From Salegentibacter_A chungangensis (GTDB lineage Bacteria; Bacteroidota; Bacteroidia; Flavobacteriales; Flavobacteriaceae): a stretch of DNA of 64,000 bases. This document shows positions 53,652 to 62,925 of this stretch, one piece after another. Within the stretch, counting starts at the first letter, position 1. Every line of letters starts with the position of its first letter. Below the pieces are notes generated by a model. The model was not told the origin of the DNA and did not search any database. It saw only the letters and a list, made by a program, of their open reading frames with translations. The position numbers were made by a program, and so were the translations under genes. The stretch is from positions 62,001-126,000 of the forward strand of contig NZ_JBHTLI010000002.1 in the NCBI RefSeq assembly GCF_042678405.1. Direction: 5' to 3'.

Positions 53652-53654
53652 ACA

Positions 53655-54437
53655 TTAGAGGCTATTTATAAGTAGATACAGACTTATAATTGTTGTTCCT
53701 ATCGAAATTATCCCTTGATAACTAGTGAAAAATCCAGCTGATTTTACAGCCCTGTAACTTGGTTCCACATATACCAAATCATTTTGTTTCAGGTAAAAGT
53801 AAGGACTATCGAATAAATCGGTTTCAGTCATATCTATGGAACCTACACTTTTCACTCCATTTACTTCCCTAATAACAGTTATATTTTGTCTTCGCCCATC
53901 ATAAGTTACATCACCGACCATTGCTAATAGTTCGGGCATTGTTACTCTCCCATCTGTAATTTGCACCCTGCCAGGGCTGCCAACCTCTCCCAGTACCGTA
54001 ACACTGAAATTTACAATTCTCACGTCCACCACAGGATCCTTAACATATTCCGAAATTTGTTTTTGAAATTTGTTTTGGATTTCACCACGAGTCATCCCGC
54101 CTACCTGAACAGTACCTAAAACTGGAAATTGAATAGCTCCCTCAGGACTCACCAGATATCCGGTAAGTGACAAATTTTGTCCTCCGCCTCCACCTGAGCC
54201 TTGTTGGCCAGTTTTCATTTGGAAAGGAGCTACAATCTCTTCATTAACGGAAGATGAAGAAACGTTTATTCGAAGCACATCATTCGGCTGAATAACCGGT
54301 TCATAATCTAGTAAGTTTTCTTTCCCTTCGAGGGATTTTGAATTCTCAAAATAAACTATTTCTTCTTTAGTAGCACAACTAAAAACACTGAATACAAAAA
54401 TTACAAGTAGGCTTAGTTTTATTGTCTTTCTTAACAT
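53655..54437 (-). CDS. wza: Wza-type polysaccharide export lipoprotein
   Basis: 260 residues from the ATG at 54437; the longer reading from TTG (54452) is not favoured because the signal peptide begins at the ATG (MLRKTIKLSLLVIFVFSVFSC, Cys21). Poly_export domain (VIQPNDVLRINVSSS to about 150) and a SLBB-type domain (VTVLGEVGSPGRVQ), then a C-terminal hydrophobic segment. Shorter than E. coli Wza (379), the usual size in Bacteroidota. Forms the outer-membrane pore. Confidence 0.9.
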   Translation of the reverse strand: MLRKTIKLSLLVIFVFSVFSCATKEEIVYFENSKSLEGKENLLDYEPVIQPNDVLRINVSSSSVNEEIVAPFQMKTGQQGSGGGGGQNLSLTGYLVSPEGAIQFPVLGTVQVGGMTRGEIQNKFQKQISEYVKDPVVDVRIVNFSVTVLGEVGSPGRVQITDGRVTMPELLAMVGDVTYDGRRQNITVIREVNGVKSVGSIDMTETDLFDSPYFYLKQNDLVYVEPSYRAVKSAGFFTSYQGIISIGTTIISLYLLINSL

Positions 54438-54448
54438 ATTGATTCCTA

Positions 54449-56416
54449 TCAAACCACCTCTTCTTTATTATCGAGGCTTTCAAATAATGAGTTATTACTC
54501 TTAAATTCAGGGATTAAAACTTTTAATTTGGCAACGACCCTATCCGCCTTTAATTTATTAGCAGATTTAATAATATTTTCTATCTGATCACTTACGTGCG
54601 CATAATCTCTTACAACATCTTGCCCTATCATTATCTTTTTATGATGTGTCGGAAGGGTTTTACATTCATCATTGAGAAGCTCCTCATATAGCTTCTCTCC
54701 GGGTCTCAATCCGGTAATCCTTACTTTTATATGTTTATCTGGCTCATATCCGGCAAGTTTAATCATTTTTATGGCTAAATCCATAATTTTTACTGGCTCG
54801 CCCATATCAAAAACGAATATTTCACCACCTTTCCCCATAGCTCCAGCTTCCAATACAAGTTGACAAGCTTCAGGGATAGTCATAAAATACCGAATAATAT
54901 CCGGGTGGGTTATTGTGACCGGGCCTCCTTTTTCAATTTGTTTTTTAAATAAAGGCACTACAGAACCATTAGAACCAAGTACATTCCCAAACCTGGTGGT
55001 GATAAACCTTGTCACTTCATTGCCTGATTTGGCTTGATTGTGATATAAGGATTGCACATACATTTCGGCAGCCCTCTTAGATGCTCCCATCACATTGGTA
55101 GGATTGACGGCTTTATCTGTGGAAACCATTACAAAATGAGCTGCATTATATTTAAGTGCTAAATCTGCAAGATTCTTTGTTCCCTGAATATTCACAAAAA
55201 TTGCCTCGTGAGGGTTCTCTTCCATCATAGGAACGTGTTTATAGGCAGCTGCATGATAAATTACGTCTATGTTATGGTTTTGGAACATCAATTCAAGACG
55301 CTTCTGATTGCCTACATCACATATAATACATTTATAAGGTAGGTCAGGGAACTTGGTCTCTATTTCCAGTCTCAAATTATGTAAAGGTGTTTCCGCCTGA
55401 TCGAGAATTATAAGTTTTTTGGGATTATAATCGGCTACCTGTCTTACGATTTCACTCCCGATAGACCCTGCCGCACCGGTAACCAAAATAGTCTTTCCGG
55501 TAAGCTGATCAATTTTATTCTGCACATCCAGCTTAATCGGTTCTCTCTCTAACAGATCCTCTATCTGTAAAGTCTTAATTTTTGGAGCAATATCTTCCTT
55601 TTCTCCATAGGTAGAGACGATCGGGGCATTATAAACCTTAATATTATTTTCAAGACAATCTTCTACGATACCGAACTTTTCTTCTGCAGTAAAGTTATTT
55701 TCAGATAGTATCAAGGCATCCGCACCTAATGATTTTAACTGTTTATGAACTTTATTCCTATAACTTCTTACAGGCTTGTCTAACAAACGTATACTTTTAT
55801 TATGCTGCTGTTGTGTAAGAAAACCAACAATCTTAAAACGTTTAGGATGTTCAATATCCAAAGCTCCGGCAATAGAAATAGCATTTTCGTCTGCTCCCAA
55901 AATAGCAGCACTTATAAGACCTTCGTTTCTTTGAACCAATTTAAAGTATTCATATACCTGCTTAACTCCAAGTCTGAATAAAAACAGTAAAGAGAAAGAT
56001 ATCCACAAATTTATAAGAAGTCCACCTGCCAAAAATATCTTCTGCCCTATAACAAAATAGGTGATATAATTGATAAGCATCAGGGTGAAAAATGAACTTG
56101 AAGTAGCCAATAAAAGTTTTAAGGCATCAATATTTGATGAATACCTAATAATTCCAGCATAAGTTTTAAAAATATAGAAGTAAAAAACATTTACTGCAAG
56201 AATTATAAAAGCTTTATCATAAAACGTAAGAAGTGTATAATATTCAGGAGTAAGATCAGTAATTATCAGGATGGTCAGTAATGTTGATATTGCAACCAAG
56301 CTAATATCAATCAAAAACACAGCCCACCTTGGCAAATACTTTATATTCCTTAAATCCAAAGCATTTTCGGGGCCGGTCAATATATTCCTAAGAATATTTT
56401 GTAATTTACTCCTCAT
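54449..56416 (-). CDS. UDP-GlcNAc 4,6-dehydratase-like membrane enzyme (PglF/FlaA1/CapD type)
   Basis: 655 residues. Four membrane helices and a first nucleotide-binding region (1-290), then an extended SDR domain with VTGAAGSIGSEIVRQV and the catalytic VSTDKAVNPTNVMGASKRAAE, in which Met replaces the usual Tyr, as in the PglF/CapD group. Makes the 4-keto-6-deoxy sugar nucleotide. With the aminotransferase and acetyltransferase downstream it would give UDP-diacetylbacillosamine or QuiNAc4NAc. 11 bp before the wza ATG. Confidence 0.92.
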   Translation of the reverse strand: MRSKLQNILRNILTGPENALDLRNIKYLPRWAVFLIDISLVAISTLLTILIITDLTPEYYTLLTFYDKAFIILAVNVFYFYIFKTYAGIIRYSSNIDALKLLLATSSSFFTLMLINYITYFVIGQKIFLAGGLLINLWISFSLLFLFRLGVKQVYEYFKLVQRNEGLISAAILGADENAISIAGALDIEHPKRFKIVGFLTQQQHNKSIRLLDKPVRSYRNKVHKQLKSLGADALILSENNFTAEEKFGIVEDCLENNIKVYNAPIVSTYGEKEDIAPKIKTLQIEDLLEREPIKLDVQNKIDQLTGKTILVTGAAGSIGSEIVRQVADYNPKKLIILDQAETPLHNLRLEIETKFPDLPYKCIICDVGNQKRLELMFQNHNIDVIYHAAAYKHVPMMEENPHEAIFVNIQGTKNLADLALKYNAAHFVMVSTDKAVNPTNVMGASKRAAEMYVQSLYHNQAKSGNEVTRFITTRFGNVLGSNGSVVPLFKKQIEKGGPVTITHPDIIRYFMTIPEACQLVLEAGAMGKGGEIFVFDMGEPVKIMDLAIKMIKLAGYEPDKHIKVRITGLRPGEKLYEELLNDECKTLPTHHKKIMIGQDVVRDYAHVSDQIENIIKSANKLKADRVVAKLKVLIPEFKSNNSLFESLDNKEEVV

Positions 56417-56433
56417 AACTAAGGCATTAAATT

Positions 56434-57588
56434 CTATTTGTTAAAGCAGGCCTTAATAGCGTTTTCAATTCTCCTCTTGTCTTCCTCTGATAAATTAGAA
56501 CCAGAAGGCATACACAATCCGTTTTCGAATGCTCTCTCTGCCACTCCGGTCCCGTAGTAGGGAGCGTCTTTAAACACCGGTTGCATATGCATTGGCTTCC
56601 ACAAAGGTCGGCATTCAATATTCTCTTTCTCTAATTCCTCCCTCAAGTATTCACGGGAAATTCCTTCTGTTTCCTTTTCATCTACCTGAATAACACTTAA
56701 CCAATGGTTACTAAAATACCTTTCATCAGGTTCTGTTTGCACATTAACTCCCGTAATATCGGCAAATAAATTTAAATAAAATTGATTCATTTCCCTTCTG
56801 GCCGATACTCTATCATCTAAAACTTCCATTTGGCCTCTTCCAATCCCTGCACAAATATTACTCAATCTGTAATTGTAACCTATATGGCTATGCTGGTAAT
56901 GTGGTGCCGCATCACGTGCCTGGGTAGCTAGAAAAACTGCTTTTTCCTTATGTCTAAGGTCTTTGGCAACCAATGCTCCACCTCCCGAAGTTGTAATGAT
57001 CTTATTCCCGTTAAATGATAGAACAGCCAGTTCTCCAAATGTACCACAATTTAATCCATTGTAGGTACTTCCTAAAGATTCAGCACTATCTTCAACCACC
57101 GGAATTCCATATTTTTTGGCTACCTGGTGAACCTCTTCAACTTTATAGGGCATTCCGTACAAATGGACTGCAATAATCGCTTTAGGTTTATTCCCTTTTT
57201 CAATCCTGTCCTTGATCGCTATCTCTAACTGAACAGGACAAATATTTAATGTATCCTCCTCACTGTCCACAAAGACTGGTGTGGCCCCAACATATTTAAT
57301 TGGATTTGCAGATGCAGCAAAGGTCATAGATTGACAAATAACCTCATCTCCACTTTTCACCCCTAATATAACCAGTGCAAGATGTAATGCTGCGGTACCT
57401 GAGCTTAAAGCTGCAACTTCAGACTCTTCATTGGCCTTTGAATTAAGAAATCTTTTAATATCCTCTTCAAAACCGGTAACATTAGGACCTAATGGTGCGA
57501 TCCAGTTTTCCTTAAAGGCATCCCTGATATATTTCTGTTCATTCCCGCCCATGTGAGGAGAGGAAAGCCAAATTTTGTTTTTATGCAT
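56434..57588 (-). CDS. DegT/DnrJ/EryC1 sugar aminotransferase (PglE-like)
   Basis: 384 residues from the ATG at 57588 (MHKNKIWLSSPHMGGNE). PLP Lys in LSFNGNKIITTSGGG; SSGTAALHLAL and VEDSAESLGSTYNG are family motifs. Adds the C4 amino group to the keto sugar made by the PglF-like enzyme. Overlaps the acetyltransferase gene by 8 bp. A TTG at 57594 is an unlikely earlier start. Confidence 0.92.
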   Translation of the reverse strand: MHKNKIWLSSPHMGGNEQKYIRDAFKENWIAPLGPNVTGFEEDIKRFLNSKANEESEVAALSSGTAALHLALVILGVKSGDEVICQSMTFAASANPIKYVGATPVFVDSEEDTLNICPVQLEIAIKDRIEKGNKPKAIIAVHLYGMPYKVEEVHQVAKKYGIPVVEDSAESLGSTYNGLNCGTFGELAVLSFNGNKIITTSGGGALVAKDLRHKEKAVFLATQARDAAPHYQHSHIGYNYRLSNICAGIGRGQMEVLDDRVSARREMNQFYLNLFADITGVNVQTEPDERYFSNHWLSVIQVDEKETEGISREYLREELEKENIECRPLWKPMHMQPVFKDAPYYGTGVAERAFENGLCMPSGSNLSEEDKRRIENAIKACFNK

Positions 57589-58213
57589 TCTCAAACTCTT
57601 TAAACTTTATTATTCTTCCCGGATTACCAACTACTACAGCTCCATCAGGAATATTTTCAATAATTACCGCTCCGGCTCCAATAGTAACCCATTTACCAAT
57701 TTCTATACCCGGAATTATTGTGGCTCCGGCTCCGACCTGAGTTCCTTCACCTACCCTTACATTTCCGGTGATTACTGCACCCGGGGAAACATGTACAAAA
57801 TCATCCAGAACCACATCGTGCTCTATAACACTTGCTGTATTCACAATACTGTGTTTACCAATACTTGCCGCCGCATTTACAGTAGCATTAGGCATTATAA
57901 CGCTTCCTTCTGAAATAATAGCTGAAGAGGAAACAACCGCAGAATTGTGGCCCAAAAAAGACGCATAGGTTCCTTTAAAATTATTTGCTACTTTTTTCCT
58001 GATAGTGTTATTCCCAATAGCAAGAACTGTATCATAATTCAACACATCCCTGCTTAGGTTGTGGATTACCTGATGCCCTTCGAACTCTTTAAGGTTCTCG
58101 TTATCATCTAAAATGTACCCAAGTGTTGTATTATCAATAGAATTAATAATATCTGCAACCACTTTTCCGTGACCGCTGGCACCATAAATATTTATTCTCT
58201 TAATTCTTTCCAT
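57581..58213 (-). CDS. Hexapeptide sugar N-acetyltransferase (PglD/NeuD-like)
   Basis: 210 residues. N-terminal Rossmann-like NINIYGASGHGKVVAD fold and a C-terminal left-handed beta helix (hexapeptide repeats from about 95: EGSVIMPNATVNAAASIG, GAVITGNVRVGEGTQVGAG). His in IEHDVVLDDF is in the place of the catalytic base of PglD. Overlaps both neighbours. Expected to acetylate the 4-amino sugar. Confidence 0.9.
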   Translation of the reverse strand: MERIKRINIYGASGHGKVVADIINSIDNTTLGYILDDNENLKEFEGHQVIHNLSRDVLNYDTVLAIGNNTIRKKVANNFKGTYASFLGHNSAVVSSSAIISEGSVIMPNATVNAAASIGKHSIVNTASVIEHDVVLDDFVHVSPGAVITGNVRVGEGTQVGAGATIIPGIEIGKWVTIGAGAVIIENIPDGAVVVGNPGRIIKFKEFENA

Positions 58214-58805
58214 TAAATGGTTCTGTTGTTGCCATATTAGCAGTATTTATTCCTTCAGATAAAATTACTTTTTTTATGGTTAGAAAAAGTATTTTCAGAT
58301 CCAGCATAAAAGATAAATTCTCCACGTACCAAACGTCAAATTCAAATTTTTGAGTCCAGCTTATAGCGTTTCTTCCATTTACCTGGGCCCATCCCGTAAT
58401 ACCGGGTTTTACTAGATGTCGCTTATATTGGCGTTCAGTATAAATCGGCAAATATTCGGGTAGTAGAGGTCTTGGGCCTATAAGACTCATCTCCCCCTTC
58501 AGAACATTGAATAATTGAGGGATTTCATCAATGGAGGTTTTTCTTACAAATTTGCCTATTGTGGTCAACCGTTCTGCATCCGGTAAGAGATTTCCTTTCG
58601 AATCCTTTTCATCAGTCATAGTTTTAAACTTCACTATTCTGAATATTTTGCCGTTTTTCCCGGGTCGTTGCTGAAAGAAAAACGGGTTCCCTTTATTCGC
58701 CAAAGCTAATAATATAACGATGATGAGTAATAACGGACTTAAAACTAAAAGTGCCGTAAATGCAATGAAAAAGTCGATTAATGGCTTAAATATTCTCTTA
58801 TACAT
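58200..58805 (-). CDS. Initiating sugar-phosphate transferase (PglC-like)
   Basis: 201 residues. One N-terminal membrane segment (FFIAFTALLVLSPLLLIIVI), then the small monotopic PGT core: FRIVKFKTMTDE, SIDEIPQLFNVLKGEMSLIGPRPLL, GITGWAQVNGR. Transfers a sugar-1-phosphate to undecaprenyl phosphate, the first step of repeat-unit assembly. 14-bp overlap with the acetyltransferase gene. Confidence 0.93.
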   Translation of the reverse strand: MYKRIFKPLIDFFIAFTALLVLSPLLLIIVILLALANKGNPFFFQQRPGKNGKIFRIVKFKTMTDEKDSKGNLLPDAERLTTIGKFVRKTSIDEIPQLFNVLKGEMSLIGPRPLLPEYLPIYTERQYKRHLVKPGITGWAQVNGRNAISWTQKFEFDVWYVENLSFMLDLKILFLTIKKVILSEGINTANMATTEPFNGKN

Positions 58806-58863
58806 AAATACTGTTCCTGCTGCTATCTTAAGCAGCTTGAGCTGAAAAATTCAGCGCGCGAAG

Positions 58864-60027
58864 TTAGGATTTCATAATTTCAGATTCTAATTTTTTGTAT
58901 TCTCTTAACAAAACTTCCCAGAATTCATTTCTATCATAGAACTTACAGATTTGTTCCCGGGAATTTTCTGATAATCGTTCCAGGTAATTCTTATTCTTTA
59001 CAAATAATTCCATCGCTTCATAAAGTGCCTGCTCATTTTTAACAGGTACTATCACCCCATTCATTCCTTCTACAATAATTTCATTGCAGCCGTTGATATC
59101 GCTCACAATACTTGGCAAATTCATAGCTCCTGCCTGCATAACCACATTTGGAAAGCCTTCCCTGTAACTTGGAAAAGCTAATGCATCTGAAACAGAGAAA
59201 TATGGCCTTACATCCTGTTGATATCCTGTTGTTACTATTTTCGGGTGACTTTTAATAGTTTCCATAGTATCCGGCATTAATGGATCCAGATTTTCCTCAA
59301 AAGGACCTACTAACAGTAAAGTTATATTTTTCTTTTCTCGCTGAAGTTTCGAAAATGATGCAACTAGCTCATTTATACCCTTTTCAGATACCAATCTCCC
59401 TATAAATATAAAAACAAAATCCTTCTCCGGAATATTCAACTCTTGTTTCAAAAGTGCTTTTTCCTGGTCACTATACTTATACGGATTAAAATACTCCGTA
59501 TCAATACCATTAGAACTACCCTTCCCCAGCACTTTCAATTTTTCTTCAGAAGCAAACCCTTCATCCAATATCACTTCTTTTAGCCCTCTTGAATTAGGAT
59601 AAACCTTTGTAGCCAGAGAATAGGTTATTCTCTCAACTTCATCGAGAACCTTCCTCTTTAAGCCTGTGGTTTCCATTAGAGGCAAACCGGCAACGGTATG
59701 TAGTCTGATAGGAACCCCTGCCATTTTTGAAGCAAGCATACCGATAATTCCGGCCTTTGGAGTATGGGTATGTACTATTAAAGGTTTTTCCCTTTTAAAA
59801 AAGGAATAAAGTCTAAACAGGGCCTTCAAATCTGTAACGGGGGTTATTTCACGGGTAAGATTAACCCAAAATGTATTTACTCTATTATCCTTTCCATACT
59901 GCTCCAGTCTTTCCTTCTCTGCGGCTATGGCAGTTACCTCATAATACTGGCTCATATAGGTAAGTTGCCCCTCCAGAAGTTTTTCAAGCGAAAGAGGAAT
60001 AGTAGTTATTCGAACTAGTTTCGACAT
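58864..60027 (-). CDS. Glycosyltransferase family 4 (PglA-like)
   Basis: 387 residues, GT-B fold. N-terminal donor loop absent, THTPKAGIIGMLASKMAG, GLPLMETTGLKRKVLDEVE, and the GT4 nucleotide-binding site FIGRLVSEKGI and SYREGFPNVVMQAGAM (E-x7-E). Likely adds the second sugar to the lipid-linked bacillosamine-type sugar. First gene of the pgl-like operon that runs to wzc; gaps are short or overlapping (58 bp here). Confidence 0.9.
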   Translation of the reverse strand: MSKLVRITTIPLSLEKLLEGQLTYMSQYYEVTAIAAEKERLEQYGKDNRVNTFWVNLTREITPVTDLKALFRLYSFFKREKPLIVHTHTPKAGIIGMLASKMAGVPIRLHTVAGLPLMETTGLKRKVLDEVERITYSLATKVYPNSRGLKEVILDEGFASEEKLKVLGKGSSNGIDTEYFNPYKYSDQEKALLKQELNIPEKDFVFIFIGRLVSEKGINELVASFSKLQREKKNITLLLVGPFEENLDPLMPDTMETIKSHPKIVTTGYQQDVRPYFSVSDALAFPSYREGFPNVVMQAGAMNLPSIVSDINGCNEIIVEGMNGVIVPVKNEQALYEAMELFVKNKNYLERLSENSREQICKFYDRNEFWEVLLREYKKLESEIMKS

Positions 60028-60090
60028 TTGTTAAATTTACTTTGACAAAACTAAACTTTTTGAATAGGATTTATCTGAAAGTATTGTTAA

Positions 60091-60124
60091 TGAAAAAGGG
60101 CATATGATCATATGCCCTTTTTCA
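60091..60124 (-). terminator. 34-bp perfectly palindromic terminator
   Basis: TGAAAAAGGGCATATGA and its exact reverse complement, no loop bases between. Folds as a hairpin with T-run tail for the repeat-lipoprotein gene, whose stop is 22 bp upstream. Confidence 0.85.
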
Positions 60125-60145
60125 TTATTTTTCTCTTATTATGTT

Positions 60146-61117
60146 TTAATCAGGAACAACTCTAATTGTTAACTCTACTGAATCGGTACAATCTCCATCT
60201 GATATTGTATAGGTAGTTGTATAATCTCCCGTAGGGTCATCAGTTTCATTGAATGCATTTATAAGATCCCAGATGGAGGGGTCAAAAGTTCCATTTCTTG
60301 GAACTCCTTCCGCTAAAAGGCTCAAATAAAGTTTTCTCACCTCATCCCAGCTAGGTAAGGCAGCAGCTTCAGACTGAGTCATAATTTTCATATTATCAGG
60401 CCCTGCATTTACTCCTGTACAAATTGGGTCCTGCTGCTTATCGGGAATAACATTTACTGTCAGTTGAACTGAATCTGTACAATCTCCGTCTGATATTGTA
60501 TAAGTAGTGGCATACTCACCTACAGGATTTTCTAAAGCATTAAATGCATTTATTAAATCCCAAATGGAGGGATCAAAAGCACCATCTCTGGGAACACCTT
60601 TTGCCAACAAGCTCAGGTAAAGCTTTCTGACTTCATCCCAGCTTTCAATAGCTCTGGCAACAGATACTTCAAGACTCATTGAATTGTCAGGACCGGCATC
60701 TACATTATCACATACAGGTTCCTGTTGTTGATCTGGAACTACAATAATTGTTAATTCTACAGAATCAGAACATTGATCTCCTGTTAAAGAATAAGTGGTT
60801 GTATATTCTCCTAAAGGATTATCAGCCTCATTAAAAGCATCTATAAGGTTCCAAATTGATGGATCAAAGGTACCACCCCTGGAGACTCCGGCTGGCAAAA
60901 GGCTTAAGTAAAGTTTCCTAACCTCATCCCAGCTCTCTATAGCTGATGCTTCCGAAAGAGTCAAAGTTTTAGAATTATCTGGGCCCGCACACCCGTCATT
61001 TATTGACGAATTTATCTCTTGGGCGTCCTTTAAAGAAATTTCTTCATCAACAGGATCTACGGAACAGGATGTAATTAGTGTCCCAATTATTAACGCGTAA
61101 AGTAATTTTGATTTCAT
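60146..61117 (-). CDS. Lipoprotein made of three 97-residue repeats
   Basis: 323 residues. Signal peptide with lipobox LITSC (Cys18). Residues 47-143, 144-240 and 241-323 are three copies of one unit with exact 97-residue spacing. Each has a helical part (SWDEVRKLYLSLL and FDPSIWDLINAFN) and a strand part, GDYTTTYTISDGDCTDSVEL, that looks like an Ig-like domain edge. Two cysteines per full unit. I do not recognise the family. Neighbours are polysaccharide genes and another lipoprotein with the same unit (62053). Predicted outer-membrane, probably surface-exposed. Confidence 0.78.
   Translation of the reverse strand: MKSKLLYALIIGTLITSCSVDPVDEEISLKDAQEINSSINDGCAGPDNSKTLTLSEASAIESWDEVRKLYLSLLPAGVSRGGTFDPSIWNLIDAFNEADNPLGEYTTTYSLTGDQCSDSVELTIIVVPDQQQEPVCDNVDAGPDNSMSLEVSVARAIESWDEVRKLYLSLLAKGVPRDGAFDPSIWDLINAFNALENPVGEYATTYTISDGDCTDSVQLTVNVIPDKQQDPICTGVNAGPDNMKIMTQSEAAALPSWDEVRKLYLSLLAEGVPRNGTFDPSIWDLINAFNETDDPTGDYTTTYTISDGDCTDSVELTIRVVPD
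60149..60979 (-). repeat. Three tandem protein-coding repeats (291 bp period)
   Basis: Units at 60979-60689, 60688-60398 and 60397-60149. Each begins at DN(S/M)-K/M and the period is exactly 291 bp; unit 3 lacks the C-terminal 14-residue linker. Differences between units are scattered, so duplication is not very recent. Confidence 0.8.
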
Positions 61118-61279
61118 AGCAATCCGGATTTAAAATGGTTATACATAAATTTACCATTTAAAAACCCTTGAATTATCGCTATTCGTTATGTGGTACAAAT
61201 ACTTGTTAAAGCAATTGATTATTAGTACTTTAAACTTTCTTTTGGAGGAATTAGTAAAAATTTAGTACTATCAATTAAT

Positions 61280-62053
61280 CTAATCTGCAATAACTCTCAA
61301 AGTTAATTCTGCTGAGTCTGAACAGTCCCCGCTTCCCAAGCTGTAAGTTGTAGTATAGTCTCCTAATTGAGACGACCTGCTTTCATCATAAAACATATCT
61401 ATTAGATCCCAAATACTCGGCTCATAAGTCCCAGAGTTTCGGTCTACCCCCTCATCCAACATCCCGGCATATACTTTTCTTACTTCGTCCCAACTAGGTA
61501 AAGCTGTGACTTCTGAAAGGGTCATTTCCCTTATCTGATCCTTTCCTGCATAAAATGAAAACTCTGTAACGCCGTACTCAAAATATGTCCAATTCCCATC
61601 CCCGGAAATTATATCTCCGGCCCAACCTTCATAGCTGTCATCTGACGATTCAAACTCAACATAAGCCGCTATAAAAAAGTTTTCAGGAAGTTCAGCCAGT
61701 GAAAATTTTGCTTTGTTTTCATTTACGCCTTCCTTAAATTTTTTCTTATAATCAGCTCTTCCGGGTATTAATCCCTTTTTGTTTTTTGGAAACTCCGCCC
61801 CAGAATTGGCGATGTAAATCTTCACCTCTTTAAGCAGAAAATCGTTTGCACTGCTTATCCTTACTACTAACTCATCATTATAGTTCCTAACTTGAGCGAA
61901 ACCGGCTTGATCATATTCAAAAGAATGAATCACACATCCGTCCTTTTCAAATGTAAGGTTTAGCTCTTCAGGCTCTAACATATCTAACTCTTCTTCTGTA
62001 CTACAAGAAATCATTGAAATCAATATAAATCCTAAGATTAAAAATCTTTTCAT
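61280..62053 (-). CDS. Lipoprotein with one copy of the 97-residue repeat
   Basis: 257 residues from the ATG at 62053 (KRFLILGFILISMISC, Cys17); an upstream reading lacks a signal peptide start. Residues about 20-165 form a separate domain of unknown type with a Gly/Trp-rich stretch (SYEGWAGDIISGDGNW). The C-terminus (about 172-257) is one unit of the repeat seen three times in the neighbouring gene: SWDEVRKVYAGMLDEGVDR, EPSIWDLIDMF, LGDYTTTYSLGSGDCSDSAE. 162 bp separate the genes. Confidence 0.76.
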   Translation of the reverse strand: MKRFLILGFILISMISCSTEEELDMLEPEELNLTFEKDGCVIHSFEYDQAGFAQVRNYNDELVVRISSANDFLLKEVKIYIANSGAEFPKNKKGLIPGRADYKKKFKEGVNENKAKFSLAELPENFFIAAYVEFESSDDSYEGWAGDIISGDGNWTYFEYGVTEFSFYAGKDQIREMTLSEVTALPSWDEVRKVYAGMLDEGVDRNSGTYEPSIWDLIDMFYDESRSSQLGDYTTTYSLGSGDCSDSAELTLRVIAD

Positions 62054-62265
62054 CGGAACACTTTTTAAGGTTAATTGATTGAAATATAGAAGAATACACA
62101 CACCATTAAAAGAGCCGACACGTATTTTCGTTGAAAATCAAAATTGATCTGTTAAAATGCAGGGCTCCTTCTTTTTTCTTACAAAGAGGAATATTAAAAT
62201 AATATTTACCTAACGAGTGTCTCAAAACCGGTATATTTGAGAATACTTTATTATTTCAATTTAGA

Positions 62266-62925
62266 ATGAAAAAGAAATTAATCATTTATGGTGTCGGAAA
62301 GCTGGCCCAATATGTTCGATATGTTTTTGAAAATGACACTGATTATGATGTGATAGCATATTGCATAGAAGAAAAGCTTTTAGAATCAAATACATTTGAC
62401 AATAAACCTTTAATTAATTTTGAACAACTGGGTGAATTATACGAAACTAAATCTGTTAATGTATTTATTGCAGTGGGTAACAATAAAATTAGAAAGCGTC
62501 TTTTTAAAGAAACTAAAGAAAAAGGGTATTCTTTGGCTAGCTATATTTCCTCAAAAGCTCAGTTCTGGCCGGATCTAATCACGGGTGAAAATGTGTTTAT
62601 TGGAGAAGGTTCTGTAATACAGCCATTTGTTGAAATCGGTGATAACTCATATCTCATCTGTGCCAATATTGGACATCATTCTAAAATAGGAAACCACGCT
62701 CTTTTAAGCGTAACCACATTAGGAGGGAACACTCTTATTGGTGATCACTGTTTTTTAGGAATGAATTCTACCGTTAGACACAACATTCAAGTAGGAGAGT
62801 ATTCGATAATAGGAATGAATGTAAATATAGAAAAAGACGCCAACCCATATTCCGTTTATTCTAATGGTGGCACAACCTTAAGAAAAATTGACTCGTCGAA
62901 ACTTTTAGATCGAATCTTACTTTAA
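62266..62925 (+). CDS. Hexapeptide sugar O-acetyltransferase (NeuD-like)
   Basis: 219 residues. N-terminal fold KLIIYGVGKLAQYVRYVF (like PglD but GVGK in place of GASGHGK), then left-handed beta helix from about 105 (IGEGSVIQPFVEIGDN, SKIGNHALLSVTTLGGNTLIGD). Acetylates a sugar or sugar nucleotide of the surface polysaccharide; not the same as the PglD-like enzyme at 57581. Its stop overlaps the glycosyltransferase start by 1 base. Confidence 0.87.
   Translation: MKKKLIIYGVGKLAQYVRYVFENDTDYDVIAYCIEEKLLESNTFDNKPLINFEQLGELYETKSVNVFIAVGNNKIRKRLFKETKEKGYSLASYISSKAQFWPDLITGENVFIGEGSVIQPFVEIGDNSYLICANIGHHSKIGNHALLSVTTLGGNTLIGDHCFLGMNSTVRHNIQVGEYSIIGMNVNIEKDANPYSVYSNGGTTLRKIDSSKLLDRILL

Noticed and set aside
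57575..57913. Long plus-strand frame opposite the PglD-like gene
   Set aside because: A shadow of the hexapeptide repeats; Ser/Tyr/Asn-rich translation without family features.
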